A stretch of DNA of 64,000 nt from assembly GCA_049693715.1 (NCBI GenBank), contig JBAVQC010000317.1, positions 40,607 to 104,606 on the forward strand. Direction: 5' to 3'. Position numbers and translations under genes: made by a program. Shown here one piece after another: positions 8,193 through 16,938 of the stretch. The DNA is from PALSA-350 sp049693715. GTDB taxonomy: Bacteria; Acidobacteriota; Terriglobia; Terriglobales; Acidobacteriaceae. Under the pieces are notes generated by a model. It was given only the letters and a program-made list of their open reading frames with translations. It was not told where the DNA came from and ran no database searches. Each line of letters begins with the position of its first letter. Position 1 is the first letter of the stretch.

Positions 8193-10454
8193 ATGAAAAA
8201 TTCAGAATCCCGTCGCAATTATTATGGCCTTCCCAAGCTGCTCTCACGGTGGTGTCATCAGCATGGAAGACGGTCGTTCAGCAAACTTCAAGCATGTGTA
8301 GCCATCGCGTCCATGCTGAGCGCGTATTTGCCTCTGCCCGTCATGGCGCAACAAGCGCAGTCGCCTGCCGCCGCAGCGGCTCCGCCAGCACCGGGTCTTC
8401 CCCCGGCGCCGGCGCCGAATTACACCCCGCTGCTGTCCACTCGGTCGGGCGGTCGGGACTTCTCCAAGTCTCCCCGGGTTTTTCCCAACTACCTGAAGAC
8501 CTGGGAGCCCATTACGCTCGCGGCGCCGGTGACCAGCAATTCCCAGCGTCTGGATGCCCTGGTGCACAGCGGAAAGATTTATCTGAGCCTGGCGGACGCC
8601 ATCGTTCTAGGCCTCGAGAACAACTACGATATTGCCATCCAGCGCTACAACCTTGATATTGCGGACACTGAGCTGCTGCGGGCCCGCGCCGGTTCGAGTC
8701 TTCTGGGCGTCCCCGCCGGCCTGGTTCAGGGCACGCTGGGTGGAACAGGGAATACCTCAAGCTCACTCACTTCCGGCGGTGGTCCAGGCGGCACATCGAC
8801 TGCGACCGGTGGTGCTGCGGCCGGGGCGGGAGGTATCAACGTCTCGACCAACGGCTCTGGTCCGGCACCGGAGGTGCTGGATCCGGTGCTTACGGGAACG
8901 CTTCAGCTGGAACGGACAACCACTCCGGAGCCGACGCCTTTCGCCAGTGGTGCTCCGACCCTGAACCAGAACCAGAACACCTATAATTTCAACTACAACC
9001 AAGGCTTCGTCACTGGCACTCAGCTGCAGATCTCCTTTAATAATAGCCGCACCACCACCGACAGCATATTCAATGCCTACAGTCCCCAGTTGCAGTCGGC
9101 GTTCAGGGCGACGGTGACGCAGCATTTGTTAAATGGATTTGGTCCCGGTATCAATGGCCGCTTCATCCTCGAAGCCAAGAACAACCGCCGCATCACCGAT
9201 TCCGCGTTTCGTTTGCAGATTCTTTACACGATTAACCAGATAGAGAACATTTACTGGGCCCTGGTGAGCGACTACGAGGATGTGCAGGCAAAACAGCGGG
9301 CTCTGGAGCAGTCCGCGCGCCTGGCTTCGGACAATCGCAAACAGTTGCAGATCGGCACGCTGGCTCCGCTCGACGTTCTGAATGCGGACAACCAGGTGTC
9401 GACGGATACCCAGGCGCTGATCACGTCCCAGACCAGCCTTGAGTATCAGCAACTGATCATGAAACAAGCGATCAGCCGCGATTTGAGCGCTCCAGCCTTA
9501 TCTGGCGCTCCGGTCATTCCCACCGACCGCGTTTCGCTGCTGGAGATGCCGGAAGAGCGAACTCCAGTCGAAGATCTGGTGCAAAAGGCGTATGCCAACC
9601 GTCCGGAGATCGAGCAGAACATCCTGAACCTCCGGAACGATGAGATCACGCTCCGCGCGACCAAAAATAATCTTTTACCATCGGTCGACTTATTCGGATT
9701 TTATGGCGCCTCGGGTCTGGGCGGTGCGAGGAGTCCGTTTTGTTCTACCCAGTTCTTCGGTGCTGCAGCCTGCGATGTTCCCACGATTGGCTATGGCACA
9801 GTATTCACGAATCTGTACAACAGCTCCGGGCCCGATAAGGGAGGCGGCCTCAGTGTGAATATTCCCCTGCGCAATCGCACCGCGCAGTCGTTGCAGGCTC
9901 GCGCGCTGCTCGAATATCGGCAGGCGGAGATGCGGCTGCAGCAGCTCTATATCCAGGTGAGGATCCAGGTCATCAATGGTCAATATGCATTGACCAACGA
10001 TCGAGCCGCGGTGCAAGCGGCACTGGCTGCGCGCGAATACAACTACCAGTCCTATCAAGCGGAAGTGAAGAAGCTGAGGTTGGGCGCGTCGACTACGGCG
10101 AATGTATTGCAACAGGAACGTAATCTCGCCACGGCGGAAAACAACGTTATTTCCACCGAGGCGACCTACGCGAAAGATCGCGCTTCGCTGGAACAGCTGC
10201 TGGCACAGACGCTTGACCAGTACGGGATTCAGCTCTCCGATGCGGTCAGCGGCACGGTAACCAAGGAACCGGTCATTCCCGGATTGGAACCCGCAAAAGC
10301 CGCGCCGGAAGCAAGTGTCCCCGGCCAGCAACAGCAACTGCAACATACGGAGGAGATGCCTCCCTTGCCGGTGATGCCGGTCCAACCCAAGCTGACGCCC
10401 GAAGAGCAGCAAAATCTGCCGCCGGATACACCCCCAGCGACACCGCCACAGTAG
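8193..10454 (+). CDS. TolC-family outer-membrane efflux protein, long form
   Basis: Outer-membrane channel of the TolC family (two OEP repeats) for type I secretion or multidrug efflux. The 753 residues are far above the usual 430-500. The excess comes from an N-terminal Pro/Ala-rich segment after the signal peptide (cleavage near residue 53, VMAQQAQ), a Gly/Ser/Thr-rich low-complexity insert at about residues 175-230, and a Pro/Gln-rich C-terminal tail. Coiled-coil repeats with the typical LADAIVLGLENNYDIAI, NRPEIEQNILNLRNDEITLRATKNNLLPSVDLFG and RNLATAENNVISTEATYAKDRASLEQLL helices are clear. No pump or adaptor gene is adjacent, so the partner is unknown. A 12-bp-stem hairpin lies directly behind it. 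Confidence 0.85.
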   Translation: MKNSESRRNYYGLPKLLSRWCHQHGRRSFSKLQACVAIASMLSAYLPLPVMAQQAQSPAAAAAPPAPGLPPAPAPNYTPLLSTRSGGRDFSKSPRVFPNYLKTWEPITLAAPVTSNSQRLDALVHSGKIYLSLADAIVLGLENNYDIAIQRYNLDIADTELLRARAGSSLLGVPAGLVQGTLGGTGNTSSSLTSGGGPGGTSTATGGAAAGAGGINVSTNGSGPAPEVLDPVLTGTLQLERTTTPEPTPFASGAPTLNQNQNTYNFNYNQGFVTGTQLQISFNNSRTTTDSIFNAYSPQLQSAFRATVTQHLLNGFGPGINGRFILEAKNNRRITDSAFRLQILYTINQIENIYWALVSDYEDVQAKQRALEQSARLASDNRKQLQIGTLAPLDVLNADNQVSTDTQALITSQTSLEYQQLIMKQAISRDLSAPALSGAPVIPTDRVSLLEMPEERTPVEDLVQKAYANRPEIEQNILNLRNDEITLRATKNNLLPSVDLFGFYGASGLGGARSPFCSTQFFGAAACDVPTIGYGTVFTNLYNSSGPDKGGGLSVNIPLRNRTAQSLQARALLEYRQAEMRLQQLYIQVRIQVINGQYALTNDRAAVQAALAAREYNYQSYQAEVKKLRLGASTTANVLQQERNLATAENNVISTEATYAKDRASLEQLLAQTLDQYGIQLSDAVSGTVTKEPVIPGLEPAKAAPEASVPGQQQQLQHTEEMPPLPVMPVQPKLTPEEQQNLPPDTPPATPPQ

Positions 10455-10470
10455 CGGTTGCCTACATTCT

Positions 10471-10499
10471 CTATCTGACACCTTCGTGGTGTCAGATAG
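10471..10499. terminator. Hairpin after the TolC gene
   Basis: A perfect 12-bp stem CTATCTGACACC / GGTGTCAGATAG with a 5-base loop lies 17 bases after the stop codon. No T-tract follows, so it may act as a 3'-end stabiliser or a Rho-assisted terminator. Confidence 0.5.
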
Positions 10500-10529
10500 G
10501 GTCCGGCATCTTCCACGACGGTTAGTAGT

Positions 10530-10720
10530 CCTGGACGGGTGCCCCTCGCCTCAGCGTACATGGGCCGGAAAAGATGGGGCGCAGCCCCCTTCCAATGCTT
10601 TGCTACAGACTGGAAGGTGCGGCCAAGAGCAAGAGTCCTTGCCCATTGAGTGAAAGCATTTGAAGAATTCATTTTCGGCCCATGTACGCTTTGGCGAACA
10701 TTGATTGGCACCCGTCCAGG
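10530..10720. repeat. 190-bp imperfect palindrome (MITE-like or structured RNA)
   Basis: The outer arms CCTGGACGGGTGCC (10530-10543) and GGCACCCGTCCAGG (10707-10720) are perfect complements. A second 15-bp pair is AGCGTACATGGGCCG (10553-10567) with its complement at 10676-10690. AATGCTTT / AAAGCATT pair further inside. The centre holds GGGGC-GCA-GCCCC (10576-10588) and CTTCCA...TGGAAG hairpins. It lies between tolC (+) and aroA (-), whose 3' ends converge. No open frame fits it and no clear target-site duplication was seen. Confidence 0.6.
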
Positions 10721-10859
10721 GAAGAGGGCTTCGTTCTTTAGCTCCACCTCTGGCGCCGAACGAAAGGCGCGATTCGTCCCTTGTCGTTCGCCGAAAGATC
10801 GCTTGGTGCATACGCTGCGCGATAGCCAACGCCGCGATGCCGCGCCACCGGTAACATGA

Positions 10860-12173
10860 CTAACGTTCCGTGACCTGGTCGAGCAAAGCAAAGAACTCGG
10901 GAAAGGAAATGCCCGCGGCATCCGCACCCTGAATCAGCGTGTCGCCCTCCGCCCGCAGGGCGGCTATCGCAAATGCCATCGCGATACGATGATCGCCATC
11001 CGAATCCACGACTCCGCCGTGCAGCCGCTGGCCGCCCGGCACATCGAGGCCGTCGTCGAATTCCTCTACTTCGGCGCCCATGGCGCGCAGATTTCTCGCC
11101 ACCAGGGCGATGCGGTCGCTCTCCTTCACCCTCAGCTCGCGGGCATCGCGGATGCGAATACCGCCGCGGGTGTACGGTGCAATCGCAGCCAGTACCGGCA
11201 GCTCATCAATCAATTGTGCTGCCAGAGAACCACGAATTTCCGTACTGCCCAAGCCCTGGGACGGGGAAGTCAACTGCACGCTGCCAATTAACTCCCCCTG
11301 GTTCTCTTCCAGGTTCAGCACGTGAATCTTCGCGCCCAAACCGGTCAACACATCGAGCAGAGTCGCCCGGGTAGGATTCATCCCCAGCTGATCAAACACC
11401 AGGCTCGACTCCGGGAACAGCGCAGCCGCACACAAGAAGAACGCCGCCGAAGACATGTCGCCCGGTACCGTGGCCTCGATCCCGTGAAGCGTTTGCCCGC
11501 CCGCGATGGTAACGGTATCAGTGGTTCGCTGAATCTCGCCGCCAAACGCGCGCAACGCCAGTTCGCCGTGATCGCGCGTGCGCACCGCCTCGCTTATCGT
11601 GGTTGTGCCCTCGGCCTGCAACCCGGCAAACAGCAATGCCGTCTTCACCTGGGCGCTGGGTACCGGCGTACGATAAGCAAGCCCGCGCAGCTTCGCACCC
11701 TCAATCTCAACCGGCGCATGACCATGCTGCAGATGGATCGACGCTCCCATCTCGAGCAACGGCTTCCTCACCCGCTCCATGGGTCTGCGGTTGAGAGAAG
11801 CGTCGCCCTCCAGCGTGAACGCGCCGGCCTGTGGGGCCAGCAATCCGCTCAACATGCGCATGGTGGAACCGGAATTTCCGCAGTCCAGCACCACGCCCGG
11901 CGGAGTAAACGTGCCCGCGCAGCCCTGCACCTCCACGGTATCTCCGGTACGAGTGATTTTGGCGCCCAGCTGCGCCATGCACTGCAAGCTGCTGGCGCAA
12001 TCCGCGCCGGTAGAAAAATTATGAAAGCGGCTGGATCCTGCGGCCATTGCCGACAGCATGGCGTATCGGTGGGAGATGCTTTTGTCACCCGGCAGGCGCA
12101 GCGTACCGAGCAGGTTGCGCACCGGATGAATGGTTCTTTCCGTGGTCTTTTCGATTTTCAGCGTGTCAGTCAA
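10860..12173 (-). CDS. aroA: 3-phosphoshikimate 1-carboxyvinyltransferase (EPSP synthase), class II type
   Basis: Transfers the enolpyruvyl group of PEP to shikimate-3-phosphate, the sixth step of the shikimate pathway. The 437 residues show both halves of the fold: LPGDKSISHR, GNSGSTMRMLSGLL, PVPSAQVKTALL, RDHGE, MNPTRATLLDVL and RELRVKESDRI, and a late GDHRIAMAFAIAAL. GDK, SAQxK, RxHxE and NxTR are the four motifs used to define class II (glyphosate-insensitive) enzymes, and all are present. It starts 20 bp downstream of the SpoIIE-type phosphatase stop on the same strand, so the two may be co-transcribed. Confidence 0.95.
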   Translation of the reverse strand: MTDTLKIEKTTERTIHPVRNLLGTLRLPGDKSISHRYAMLSAMAAGSSRFHNFSTGADCASSLQCMAQLGAKITRTGDTVEVQGCAGTFTPPGVVLDCGNSGSTMRMLSGLLAPQAGAFTLEGDASLNRRPMERVRKPLLEMGASIHLQHGHAPVEIEGAKLRGLAYRTPVPSAQVKTALLFAGLQAEGTTTISEAVRTRDHGELALRAFGGEIQRTTDTVTIAGGQTLHGIEATVPGDMSSAAFFLCAAALFPESSLVFDQLGMNPTRATLLDVLTGLGAKIHVLNLEENQGELIGSVQLTSPSQGLGSTEIRGSLAAQLIDELPVLAAIAPYTRGGIRIRDARELRVKESDRIALVARNLRAMGAEVEEFDDGLDVPGGQRLHGGVVDSDGDHRIAMAFAIAALRAEGDTLIQGADAAGISFPEFFALLDQVTER

Positions 12174-12193
12174 TAGAAACTCCCACGCTTATC

Positions 12194-14050
12194 CTAACCC
12201 GGGCCGGGGAGCACCTTCAGCACAATGACCGTTTCGTCGTCGAAGCGCTCGATTCCACCCTGGAAGGTGGAGAGCTCCTTGTAGATCGCGTCCACCATCT
12301 CCTGCGCAGTGCTCTTGACGTGGCTGGTGACCAGTGCAGTCAGCCGCGCGTCGCCGAACATTTCTTCCTTGTCATTCACCGCGTCCACGATTCCGTCGCT
12401 GAAGAAGATGACTGCGTCGCCGGGGCGGGTCGAGAGGGTAAATTCCTCGTAGTTGACGTCCTTAAACATGCCTAGCGGAAATCCCTCGGCCTGCACCGTC
12501 TCCACCTGTCCTCCGCGGCAAAACAGAGGCTGGACTGCGCCCGCATTGGCGATCTGCAGCGTCTGCTTCTCATCGTTCCACACGGCGAAAACCATGGTTA
12601 CGTATTGCGCATCCATCTTTCGTTCCTGCAGAGAGTCGTTGAGCTGCTTCAACATGGCTGCAGGAGAAAGCGCCTGGCTGGTGGCGGCGCGCATAATGCC
12701 GCTGATCAGCGCCGCATAGAGCGCCGCGGGAGCCGCCTTGCCGCTGACATCCCCCATGGCGATGCCGGTCCGTTCGTCGTCGTAGGGCAGAAAGTCGTAG
12801 AGGTCTCCGCCGATGGTCCGCGCAGGCAGAAACCTGGTGGCGAACTCAGCGTGCGGCTTGCGCGCAGGCGTTGGTGGCAGCAGACGCAGCTGTACTTCGC
12901 GCGCCATGTCGAGATCATGCTCCAGACGCTGTTCCTGCTGCGCCACCCGGCTATACAGCCGCGCGTTTTCGATCGCCACCGCAATCTGTGAGGTGAGCGT
13001 TACCAGGGTCCGCTGGTGATCCTCGTTGAAGTAGTTGACCTTAACGTGCTCCAGGTCGAGCACCCCGATCACCTTGCCCTTATAGAGCAGAGGCACCGCC
13101 ATCTCCGAGCGAGTCTCCGGATTCACCATGTAGTAGCGCGCATCTTTACGCACATCTCCGGAGTAAATCAGCCGCCGCTCGCGCACCGCCGTTCCCACCA
13201 GGCCTCGATCCAGCGGGACGGTCTCGGAAGGCGCCACCAGGTGTCCAAAGCGCACGGCGTACTGAATCTCCAGCACTTGCTCCCGCTCATTTACCAGCAG
13301 GATGCTGAACATCTGGTAGTCGATGATGCGCCGCAGGAGCTCTCCGACGCGCTCCAGCAGGGGATCGAGATCGAGGATCGAAGTGACTTCCCGCGAGATT
13401 TCATTTAGCACCGCGAGGGTTTGCGCCTGCCGGGCCACGCGGGTGTAAAGGCGGGCATTCTCGATTGCCTGGGCCACGCGCGAGGCGGTCAATTCCAACA
13501 AACGGCGGTGTTCCGGTTGAAAGTAGCCAACCTGCTCCGATTGGAGGTCGATGACCCCGATCACACGATTCTTGACGATCAGGGGCACCGCCAATTCGGA
13601 GCGAACGTCGGGATTGGCGCTGATGTAGTTGTCGTCCTGGGTCACATCCTGCAGCAGAATGGATTCGCGGTGTTCGGCGGCCCGGCCGACGACGCCTTTG
13701 CCCACGCGGATCCGCAAGCGCTCGGCCTCTGGGGTATGTCCGATTTGAAACCGCATGCGCAGGTCGTTGGTCCGCTCGTTGAGCAGCAGGATGGCGAAGA
13801 TCCTGTAGTCAATGACCGCGCGCACCAGGTCCGCGGTACGGTGCAGCAGGGTTTGGAGATCCAGGGTGGTGTTGAGGGCGTTCGCCAGCCGGATGAGGAA
13901 CTCCGTTTGCAGCGGATCCACTTTGATTGAGCTGGGCAGGGGGAGAGCCTCTGAGCTGGGGCGGTAATCGCCTTCAAACGATTGCGTAGCAAGAGTTTGC
14001 GCCGGTTTTTTACCGGCCTCGGCATCGTCCTGGTCGCGTGGAGGAGTCAT
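12194..14050 (-). CDS. GAF-GAF-SpoIIE (PP2C) serine phosphatase
   Basis: Signalling phosphatase of the RsbU/SpoIIE class, 618 residues and soluble. Two tandem GAF sensor domains (about 47-195 and 215-365) have near-repeated sequence: each holds an LLNER or LVNER strand and ends with a VGRAAEHRESILLQDV / VGTAVRERRLIYSGDV-like block and AVPL. A short coiled linker follows (QQEQRLEHDLDMAREVQLRLLPP), then a PP2C-like catalytic domain (about 405-615). That domain has metal-binding Asp in GGDLYDF and GDVSGKG-like GDVSGKAAPAAL, and FFSDGIVDA. Such proteins dephosphorylate anti-anti-sigma factors, but no STAS or RsbW partner is in the window. A repeat element separates it from deoC upstream. Confidence 0.9.
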   Translation of the reverse strand: MTPPRDQDDAEAGKKPAQTLATQSFEGDYRPSSEALPLPSSIKVDPLQTEFLIRLANALNTTLDLQTLLHRTADLVRAVIDYRIFAILLLNERTNDLRMRFQIGHTPEAERLRIRVGKGVVGRAAEHRESILLQDVTQDDNYISANPDVRSELAVPLIVKNRVIGVIDLQSEQVGYFQPEHRRLLELTASRVAQAIENARLYTRVARQAQTLAVLNEISREVTSILDLDPLLERVGELLRRIIDYQMFSILLVNEREQVLEIQYAVRFGHLVAPSETVPLDRGLVGTAVRERRLIYSGDVRKDARYYMVNPETRSEMAVPLLYKGKVIGVLDLEHVKVNYFNEDHQRTLVTLTSQIAVAIENARLYSRVAQQEQRLEHDLDMAREVQLRLLPPTPARKPHAEFATRFLPARTIGGDLYDFLPYDDERTGIAMGDVSGKAAPAALYAALISGIMRAATSQALSPAAMLKQLNDSLQERKMDAQYVTMVFAVWNDEKQTLQIANAGAVQPLFCRGGQVETVQAEGFPLGMFKDVNYEEFTLSTRPGDAVIFFSDGIVDAVNDKEEMFGDARLTALVTSHVKSTAQEMVDAIYKELSTFQGGIERFDDETVIVLKVLPGPG

Positions 14051-14113
14051 ACAAATATCGAGTCATCATAGAGCATTTGGTCGCGAAACTGGTTTACGGT
14101 GAACGGCGCCGGT

Positions 14114-14312
14114 GAGTCCCGTAGGGACGGATGAACTTAGCCCAGGCAGTCCTGGGTATGACGAGGAACATGATTAAAGTCCCGAAGGGACGGCTGAAGC
14201 TTGTCCAGGGTTGCACAGCGGCATATTTCAGCCGTCCCTGCGGGACTTTTCGTCCTTCGAATTTCTACCCAGGACTGCGTCCTGGGCTAAGTTCAGCCGT
14301 CCCTGCGGGACG
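14114..14312. repeat. Nested palindromic repeat element, about 200 bp
   Basis: The outer arms carry GTCCCGTAGGGACGG, then TGAACTTAGCCCAGG, then AGTCCTGGGTA; the complement closes the element at 14270-14311. The inner arms AAGTCCCGAAGGGACGGCTGAA and TTTCAGCCGTCCCTGCGGGACTT form a second fold inside. The same design recurs at 27854-28045. It lies between the deoC 3' end and the start of the phosphatase gene. Confidence 0.75.
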
Positions 14313-14322
14313 CAGGATGGAT

Positions 14323-15075
14323 TTACGCTTCGTCCTGGTACTGGCGGAGAATCGCGACGCTGGCGCTGGCCCCAATCCGGGTGGCCCCTGCCTCCAGCAT
14401 GGCGCGCGCATCACTGAAAGTACGGATCCCTCCGGAAGCTTTGACTCCGCACCGATTTCCGGCCACCCCGCGCAAAATGGCCACATCGGCCGGAGTAGCG
14501 CCCCCGGTAGAAAACCCCGTGCTGGTCTTAAGAAAGTCGGCCCCGGCGGCCAGGCCAAGCTCGGAGGCGAGCAGCTTCTCTTCCACGCTGAGCAGCGAAG
14601 TCTCCAGAATCACCTTCACTACCGCACCCGCGTCGTGGGCTACCTGCACCACCCCGCGAATATCCTGTTCCACCAGCGCCCTCATCCCGGACTTGAGCAG
14701 GCCAAGATTCATGACCATGTCCACATCGTGCGCGCCGAGCTTAATCAGGGACAGAGCCTCTTCCCGCTTGGTGGTCGTCAGACTGGCGCCCAGCGGGAAT
14801 CCAACCACCACGCCGACCGGAACGCCGCTGCCCACCATGACGGAATGGGCCAGCGACACCCAGACGGGGTTCACCATGGCGCAGGCAAAGCGATGGGTCG
14901 CCGCCTCCTCACACAGCTTTACCACTTGATCGTGCGTCGCTTCCGGCTTCAACAAAGTGTGATCGAAAACCGCGGCCAGGGCAGAGGCGTTCGCCAGCGC
15001 GGCCGAAGCAAATCCAGCGACGTCGAAATATCCGGAGTCGGGCTCGATCTCCGGTTGCAGCAGCTTGGTGGTCAT
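14323..15075 (-). CDS. deoC: Deoxyribose-phosphate aldolase
   Basis: Class I aldolase that cleaves 2-deoxyribose-5-phosphate to acetaldehyde and glyceraldehyde-3-phosphate in nucleoside catabolism. The 250 residues form a TIM barrel: FDHTLLKPEAT at the start, VGFPLG, the Schiff-base lysine in ADFLKTSTGF, and a second conserved lysine in GVKASGGIRTFSDA near the C-terminus. Family length is normal. The ATG at 15075 lies 64 bp upstream of the hpt 3' end on the same strand, suggesting a purine/deoxynucleoside salvage grouping. Confidence 0.95.
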   Translation of the reverse strand: MTTKLLQPEIEPDSGYFDVAGFASAALANASALAAVFDHTLLKPEATHDQVVKLCEEAATHRFACAMVNPVWVSLAHSVMVGSGVPVGVVVGFPLGASLTTTKREEALSLIKLGAHDVDMVMNLGLLKSGMRALVEQDIRGVVQVAHDAGAVVKVILETSLLSVEEKLLASELGLAAGADFLKTSTGFSTGGATPADVAILRGVAGNRCGVKASGGIRTFSDARAMLEAGATRIGASASVAILRQYQDEA

Positions 15076-15138
15076 GAAACAGGCTCCCTTTGCATGGTGA
15101 GGCTCCGGTGGGACTCTATGCTCTTATCGTGGCAAAGA

Positions 15139-15693
15139 TCAATGTGAATTTGGTGCCTCATCCGGATTAAATATCCGGATGTCGGGAAGGTTACGAAAGC
15201 GTTCCTGGTAATCCATCCCATATCCGACCACAAAATGGTTGGGTATGGTAAAGGCGACGTAATCGGCGTCAATCTTCTCCAGCCGCCGGGCCGGTTTGTC
15301 CAGGCAAGTGGCAATCCTGAGGGTCTTGGGTTTGTGTTGCAGCAACAGTTTGCGCAGGAAAACGAGGGTCAGACCGGTATCCAGGATGTCCTCGACCAGG
15401 ATCACGTTTCGACCCCCGATCGGGGTATCCAGGTCCTTGATCAATCTTACCGCACCGCTGGTCTTGACCCCCTTGTAGCTGGAGATGGCTACGAAGTCGA
15501 ACGTGGTTTCGACGGAGATACTTCGCGCCAGGTCGGCGAGAAAAACCGCGGCGCCCTTCAATACCCCTACCAGCAGGATGGCTTCTCCCGCAAAATCGCG
15601 GCTGATCTGCGCGCCGATTTCCGCCACCCGGACGGCAATCTCCTCGCGACGAAACAACATGTCGTGCTCGTGCTCTCTCATGGGCTCTGTCAT
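15139..15693 (-). CDS. hpt: Hypoxanthine (guanine) phosphoribosyltransferase
   Basis: Salvages hypoxanthine and guanine with PRPP. The PRPP-binding motif is VILVEDILDTGLTL, preceded by the flexible SYKGVKTSG loop and ending with YVAFTIPNHFVVGYGMDYQERFRNLPDI, whose Phe and Asp contact the base. The frame stays open upstream to 16239, but that part is the antisense of lgt. The ATG at 15693 (184 aa) gives the usual family length; an ATG at 15681 is an alternative. It is divergent from lgt with only 60 bp between starts, and co-directional with deoC. Confidence 0.93.
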   Translation of the reverse strand: MTEPMREHEHDMLFRREEIAVRVAEIGAQISRDFAGEAILLVGVLKGAAVFLADLARSISVETTFDFVAISSYKGVKTSGAVRLIKDLDTPIGGRNVILVEDILDTGLTLVFLRKLLLQHKPKTLRIATCLDKPARRLEKIDADYVAFTIPNHFVVGYGMDYQERFRNLPDIRIFNPDEAPNSH

Positions 15694-15753
15694 TCTTCCA
15701 CGGATTCCTGTCAAGAGAAAGCACCCGGCTATACTGTAAGAACAGACGCCGGC

Positions 15754-16545
15754 ATGTACCCCTTCATTCACATCGGACACTTTTCCATTGGCACTTTTGG
15801 CCTCTGCCTGTGGTTGGCGTCGGTATGTGCCTGCTGGACGCTTTATAAGAATTTTCAACGCCACGGGATCGACGCGGATGCGGTCGGGGTGGCGGCGTAT
15901 ACCACGGTCGGCGGCGTGGTCGGAGCCAAACTGTGGCATGTACTGGAAGATCCCACGTTGCTCATGCATCAGCCGCTCCAGGTTCTTTTTGACCGTGCTG
16001 GATTCGCCTGGTTTGGCGGGTTGCTGGTGGGGATAGCGGTGCTGGTGTGGCAAGGACGCCAGGCGAAAATTGGCGGCTTGGCGATGCTCGACCTGGCGGC
16101 CCCGGCGGTCGCGGTCGGCTACGGCGTGGGGCGGTTGGGATGTCTGATCTCGGGGGATGGCGACTACGGCATTCCCACCAGCCTGCCCTGGGGCATGAGC
16201 TTTCCTAATGGGCTGGTGCCGACCGCCCAGAGGGTTCATCCGACGCCCATCTACGAGTTATTGGTCGCTTTGCTGATTGCTGCCTGGTTGTGGCGGCGGG
16301 GAACGAAATCCGGTACGTTTTCCGCCGGCCGGCTCACGGGCGAATACCTGGTGCTGAGTGGTGCGGCGCGCTTCCTGGTCGAGTTCATCCGCATCAATCC
16401 CCGCATCTATTGGGGAATGAGCAATGCACAGGTCGCCAGCCTGGGCTCGATCGTGGCCGGTATTTTGCTTATGCTCTGGGCCCGGCGCCACAGCGCAGCG
16501 AGGGCAGCCGAGGTGATGCCGATCGAAGCTACATCCCGGCGCTAG
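15754..16545 (+). CDS. lgt: Prolipoprotein diacylglyceryl transferase
   Basis: Inner-membrane enzyme that transfers diacylglycerol from phosphatidylglycerol to the lipobox cysteine, the first step of lipoprotein maturation. The 263 residues have about seven membrane segments. Visible motifs are GGLLVGIAVL, VGRLGCLISGDGDYG (the Lgt signature, with Cys and Ser-Gly-Asp instead of the E. coli N-F-I-N), HPTPIYE and RFLVEFIRINPRI. The start MYPFIHIG is chosen because upstream in-frame sequence is antisense to hpt. A TATACT hexamer at 15730-15735 could be its -10 element. The window also encodes several lipoproteins (36.5, 41 and 55 kb) and lspA. Confidence 0.93.
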   Translation: MYPFIHIGHFSIGTFGLCLWLASVCACWTLYKNFQRHGIDADAVGVAAYTTVGGVVGAKLWHVLEDPTLLMHQPLQVLFDRAGFAWFGGLLVGIAVLVWQGRQAKIGGLAMLDLAAPAVAVGYGVGRLGCLISGDGDYGIPTSLPWGMSFPNGLVPTAQRVHPTPIYELLVALLIAAWLWRRGTKSGTFSAGRLTGEYLVLSGAARFLVEFIRINPRIYWGMSNAQVASLGSIVAGILLMLWARRHSAARAAEVMPIEATSRR

Positions 16546-16637
16546 GAGGCTGGGGAAAAATGTGAGGGCTTCCGCGGCCTGCTAGACATTTTCCCCGTAA
16601 GCCCCAACCATCGCCCGCATAGAAGAAGAGGTGAACC

Positions 16638-16934
16638 ATGGCCCAATCCGATCAACTCCGCGTTCCCGAACCAGCCCGAACTGACGCCAAATCCTTTGAA
16701 CTCCTGCGCGTTTGGATCGCGCACCAGGATCAGCACATCAGTATGCGTGTTGGCGTGTGGAAGGAACCCGAAGCCTGGGGCATGATGCTGGCGGACCTCG
16801 CCCGCCACATCGCCGCCGCCTTCGAGCAGGCCGAGAAGCGCGACCCCATGGAGATGCTGGCCCGCATCAAAGCTGGTTTTGAAACCGAGATTGAATCTCC
16901 TACGGAGGAGGTCCACGGCGAGGTCGCCGGTTGA
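16638..16934 (+). CDS. DUF5076-like small protein
   Basis: A 98-residue soluble protein, predicted mostly helical (SFELLRVWIAHQDQHISMRVGVW, AWGMMLADLARHIAAAFEQ, PMEMLARIKAGFETEIES). The pattern WK-EPEAWG-LADLARH resembles proteins annotated as DUF5076; function unknown. GAAGAAGAGG sits about 8 bases before the ATG, a convincing ribosome-binding site. It ends 4 bases before the proposed uvrA start, and a strong GGAGGAGGT lies inside its last codons, so translation of uvrA is probably coupled to it. Confidence 0.7.
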   Translation: MAQSDQLRVPEPARTDAKSFELLRVWIAHQDQHISMRVGVWKEPEAWGMMLADLARHIAAAFEQAEKRDPMEMLARIKAGFETEIESPTEEVHGEVAG

Positions 16935-16938
16935 GACA

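Noticed and set aside
10229..10927. A 232-codon leftward open frame covering the tolC/aroA spacer
   Set aside because: It runs antisense through the end of tolC, across the palindromic element and into aroA in another frame. It has no family-like composition and no ribosome-binding site.
15235..15753. Upstream extension of lgt
   Set aside because: The extra 173 codons are the antisense of hpt, whose PRPP motif is on the other strand. The canonical Lgt N-terminus begins at 15754.
15694..16239. Upstream extension of hpt
   Set aside because: The frame is open but antisense to the Lgt membrane segments; family length is reached from 15693.
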